Assembly: GCF_037203705.1 (NCBI RefSeq)
Contig: NZ_JBBCAT010000001.1
Span: 62,001 to 126,000, forward strand
DNA from: Prosthecomicrobium sp. N25
Lineage (GTDB): Bacteria; Pseudomonadota; Alphaproteobacteria; Rhizobiales; Ancalomicrobiaceae
Length of the DNA stretch: 64,000 nucleotides
Direction: 5' to 3'
Shown here: in pieces, positions 61,835-64,000 of the stretch
How positions within the stretch are numbered: the stretch's first letter is position 1
How the letters are laid out: each line of letters begins with the position of its first letter
Notes under the pieces: model-generated
The model's input: the letters and a program-made list of their open reading frames with translations, nothing else
What the model was told of the DNA's origin: nothing
Databases searched by the model: none
Made by a program: the position numbers and the translations under genes

Positions 61835-62937
61835 ATGGTACCCCGCCCCGTATCCGTGATCGTCCCTGCCTACAATGCATCCCAGTTTTTAGAGAGAACC
61901 CTGGACTCTGCGCTCAAGCAGACGATTTCTCCGGTCGAAATCCTTGTGGTCGACGATGGGTCGAAGGACCGGACACCGGAAATTGTTCGGCAATACGAGA
62001 AACGCGAGGCCCGTGTACGCCTGATCCAACAAACCAACGCGGGTGTCGCTGCGGCACGCAATACGGGTATACGGCTCAGCCAGGGGGAATACATCGCGCC
62101 CCTGGATGCGGACGACCTCTGGGCTCCCCACAAGCTGGAGCGGCAAGTGGCCCGGCTCGAGGCGGGCGGCGCGGACGTCGGGTACGTCTACACCCTGTAT
62201 CGCCTTATCGAGGCCGACGACACGGTCGTGTTCGACCGCAAGCCCTACCGCCCGGAGGGCTGGGTCTTCCTCCAGCAGGCGATCCAGAACTTCATCGGCT
62301 GCGGCAGTTCGGTGCTGATGCGGCGCTCCGCCGTGTTCGAGATGGGCGGCTATTCGAGCCGCCTCCGCGAGGAGGGCCTGGAGGGCTGCGAGGACTTGTT
62401 TCTGCAACTCTCGATCGCGGCCAGCTACCGGGTACTCGCGGTGCCGGAGCATCTGCTGGGGTACCGGCGCACGCCCAACAACATGTCGAGCGATTGGTAC
62501 CGCATGGCCCAGTCGCGCCGGGCCGTTCTGGAGAGCTTCCTCGCCCGGTCGTCCGGCGAGGTCGCCGAGGTTCTGCAGGACGCCCTGTTCCGGACCGACC
62601 TCAACGTGCTGCGCGTCGGGCTGAAGCGGATGAAGCTCGCCGCCGTCGCCCGGGTCGTGTCCGACCGCGCCCGGATCCACGACGTCCGCCTCGCCGAGTT
62701 CGCGGGTGAGTTGAAGAAGATGACCATGCGCCGGCTCGGCCGCGCCGTCCCGTCCGGGGATGCGGGCCGACCTCAGGGCCGCCGCTTCGAGGACTACGAG
62801 CCGGACGAACTGGTCGACGGCGGCCCCGATCCCGACCTCGCCGTCCTGATGGCGCGTGCCCGCGCGGTCGACGCCGTCCGTGGCGGCCGCTACCTGGACA
62901 GCCCGCCCGAGCTCGGGCACCTCGCGGCGGATCCGTC

Positions 62938-62941
<4 letters not shown>
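61835..62941 (+). CDS. Glycosyltransferase family 2 protein
   Basis: GT-A-fold glycosyltransferase of 368 aa. Seen: VSVIVPAYNASQFLERTLDSAL, ILVVDDGSKD (D40, D41), LDADD (D91, D93, D94) for metal and nucleotide-sugar, GCGSSVLMRRSAVFEMGGYSS and GCEDLFLQL with the catalytic ED pair. It probably acts in exopolysaccharide assembly. The first 250 bases are clearly less GC-rich than the rest of the window. Start at ATG 61835; GTG 61829 is an alternative. It overlaps the next gene by 4 bp. Confidence 0.93.
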
Positions 62942-63929
<988 letters not shown>

Positions 63930-63933
<4 letters not shown>

Positions 63934-64000
63934 GCGCAGCGGCCAACAGCGCGGCTGTGCCCCCCTGCACGGTGACGGTCGTCGTCGCGACCTACAACCA
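63930..64000 (+). CDS. Glycosyltransferase family 2, 5' end only
   Basis: Begins at ATG 63930 in an ATGA overlap with the preceding gene and runs off the right edge. The translated start (through CTVTVVVATYN) matches the first strand of GT2 enzymes. Only about 23 residues are visible. Continues the exopolysaccharide operon. Confidence 0.65.

Overview
The window is high-GC DNA from an alphaproteobacterium, most likely Hyphomicrobiales (Rhizobiales). The main evidence is an Omp2b-type (Porin_2) outer-membrane porin, an alphaproteobacterial nosRZDFYLX order with a Tat-exported NosZ, tripartite TRAP importers and many GntR/IclR regulators of sugar-acid catabolism. The gene content suggests a soil or plant-associated heterotroph able to respire nitrous oxide. 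I recognised no rRNA, tRNA, CRISPR array, insertion sequence or phage.

Positions 1-20120 are mixed housekeeping and stress genes. A partial polyphosphate kinase 2 diverges from a large PLP decarboxylase (908 aa) followed by two adjacent aspartate:alanine-exchanger-type transporters, which looks like a decarboxylation/antiport module. Next come a MarC-type membrane protein, an AI-2E-family permease, the porin, an AraC regulator preceded by a 34-bp tandem repeat, a SulP transporter with a STAS domain, a PfpI/isonitrile-hydratase-like protein, an MFS transporter, a DUF4242 protein convergent with a winged-helix/TPR regulator, and a secreted protein resembling g-type lysozyme inhibitors.

Positions 20386-35327 hold two TRAP-based acid-utilisation loci. 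Locus 1 (+) is a GntR regulator, DctPQM, a split UxaA-type dehydratase, an RraA-like aldolase, an enolase-superfamily dehydratase and an SDR. Locus 2 is divergent: an IclR regulator and MaoC on +, and DctPQM, a solute-binding-like protein without signal peptide, a class III CoA-transferase and a second MaoC on -.

Positions 35391-45165 hold an FTR1 iron permease with a palindromic operator candidate, and the full nosRZDFYLX operon on the minus strand, preceded by an FNR/NnrR-type box TTGAC-N4-GTCAA.

Positions 45809-64000 contain polysaccharide genes (GT4, pectate-lyase-like protein, GT2, UDP-glucuronate decarboxylase-like protein, GT2 start) that flank a 12.5-kb sugar-catabolic island (49041-61528). 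I read the island as D-apiose/apioside utilisation: ApsD-like dehydrogenase, RuBisCO-like protein, OiaK-like kinase, ApnO-like oxidoisomerase, a CUT1 ABC importer without its ATPase, a divergent nucleoside-hydrolase-fold protein, a GntR regulator, an ApnL-like lactonase, and a convergent cytoplasmic apiosidase-like (GH140/DUF4038) hydrolase. Both outer ends carry a related operator-like sequence. A cytosolic apiosidase, a furanosyl-hydrolase candidate and an oligosaccharide-type importer together suggest import of intact apiosides, and this is the most interesting part of the window.
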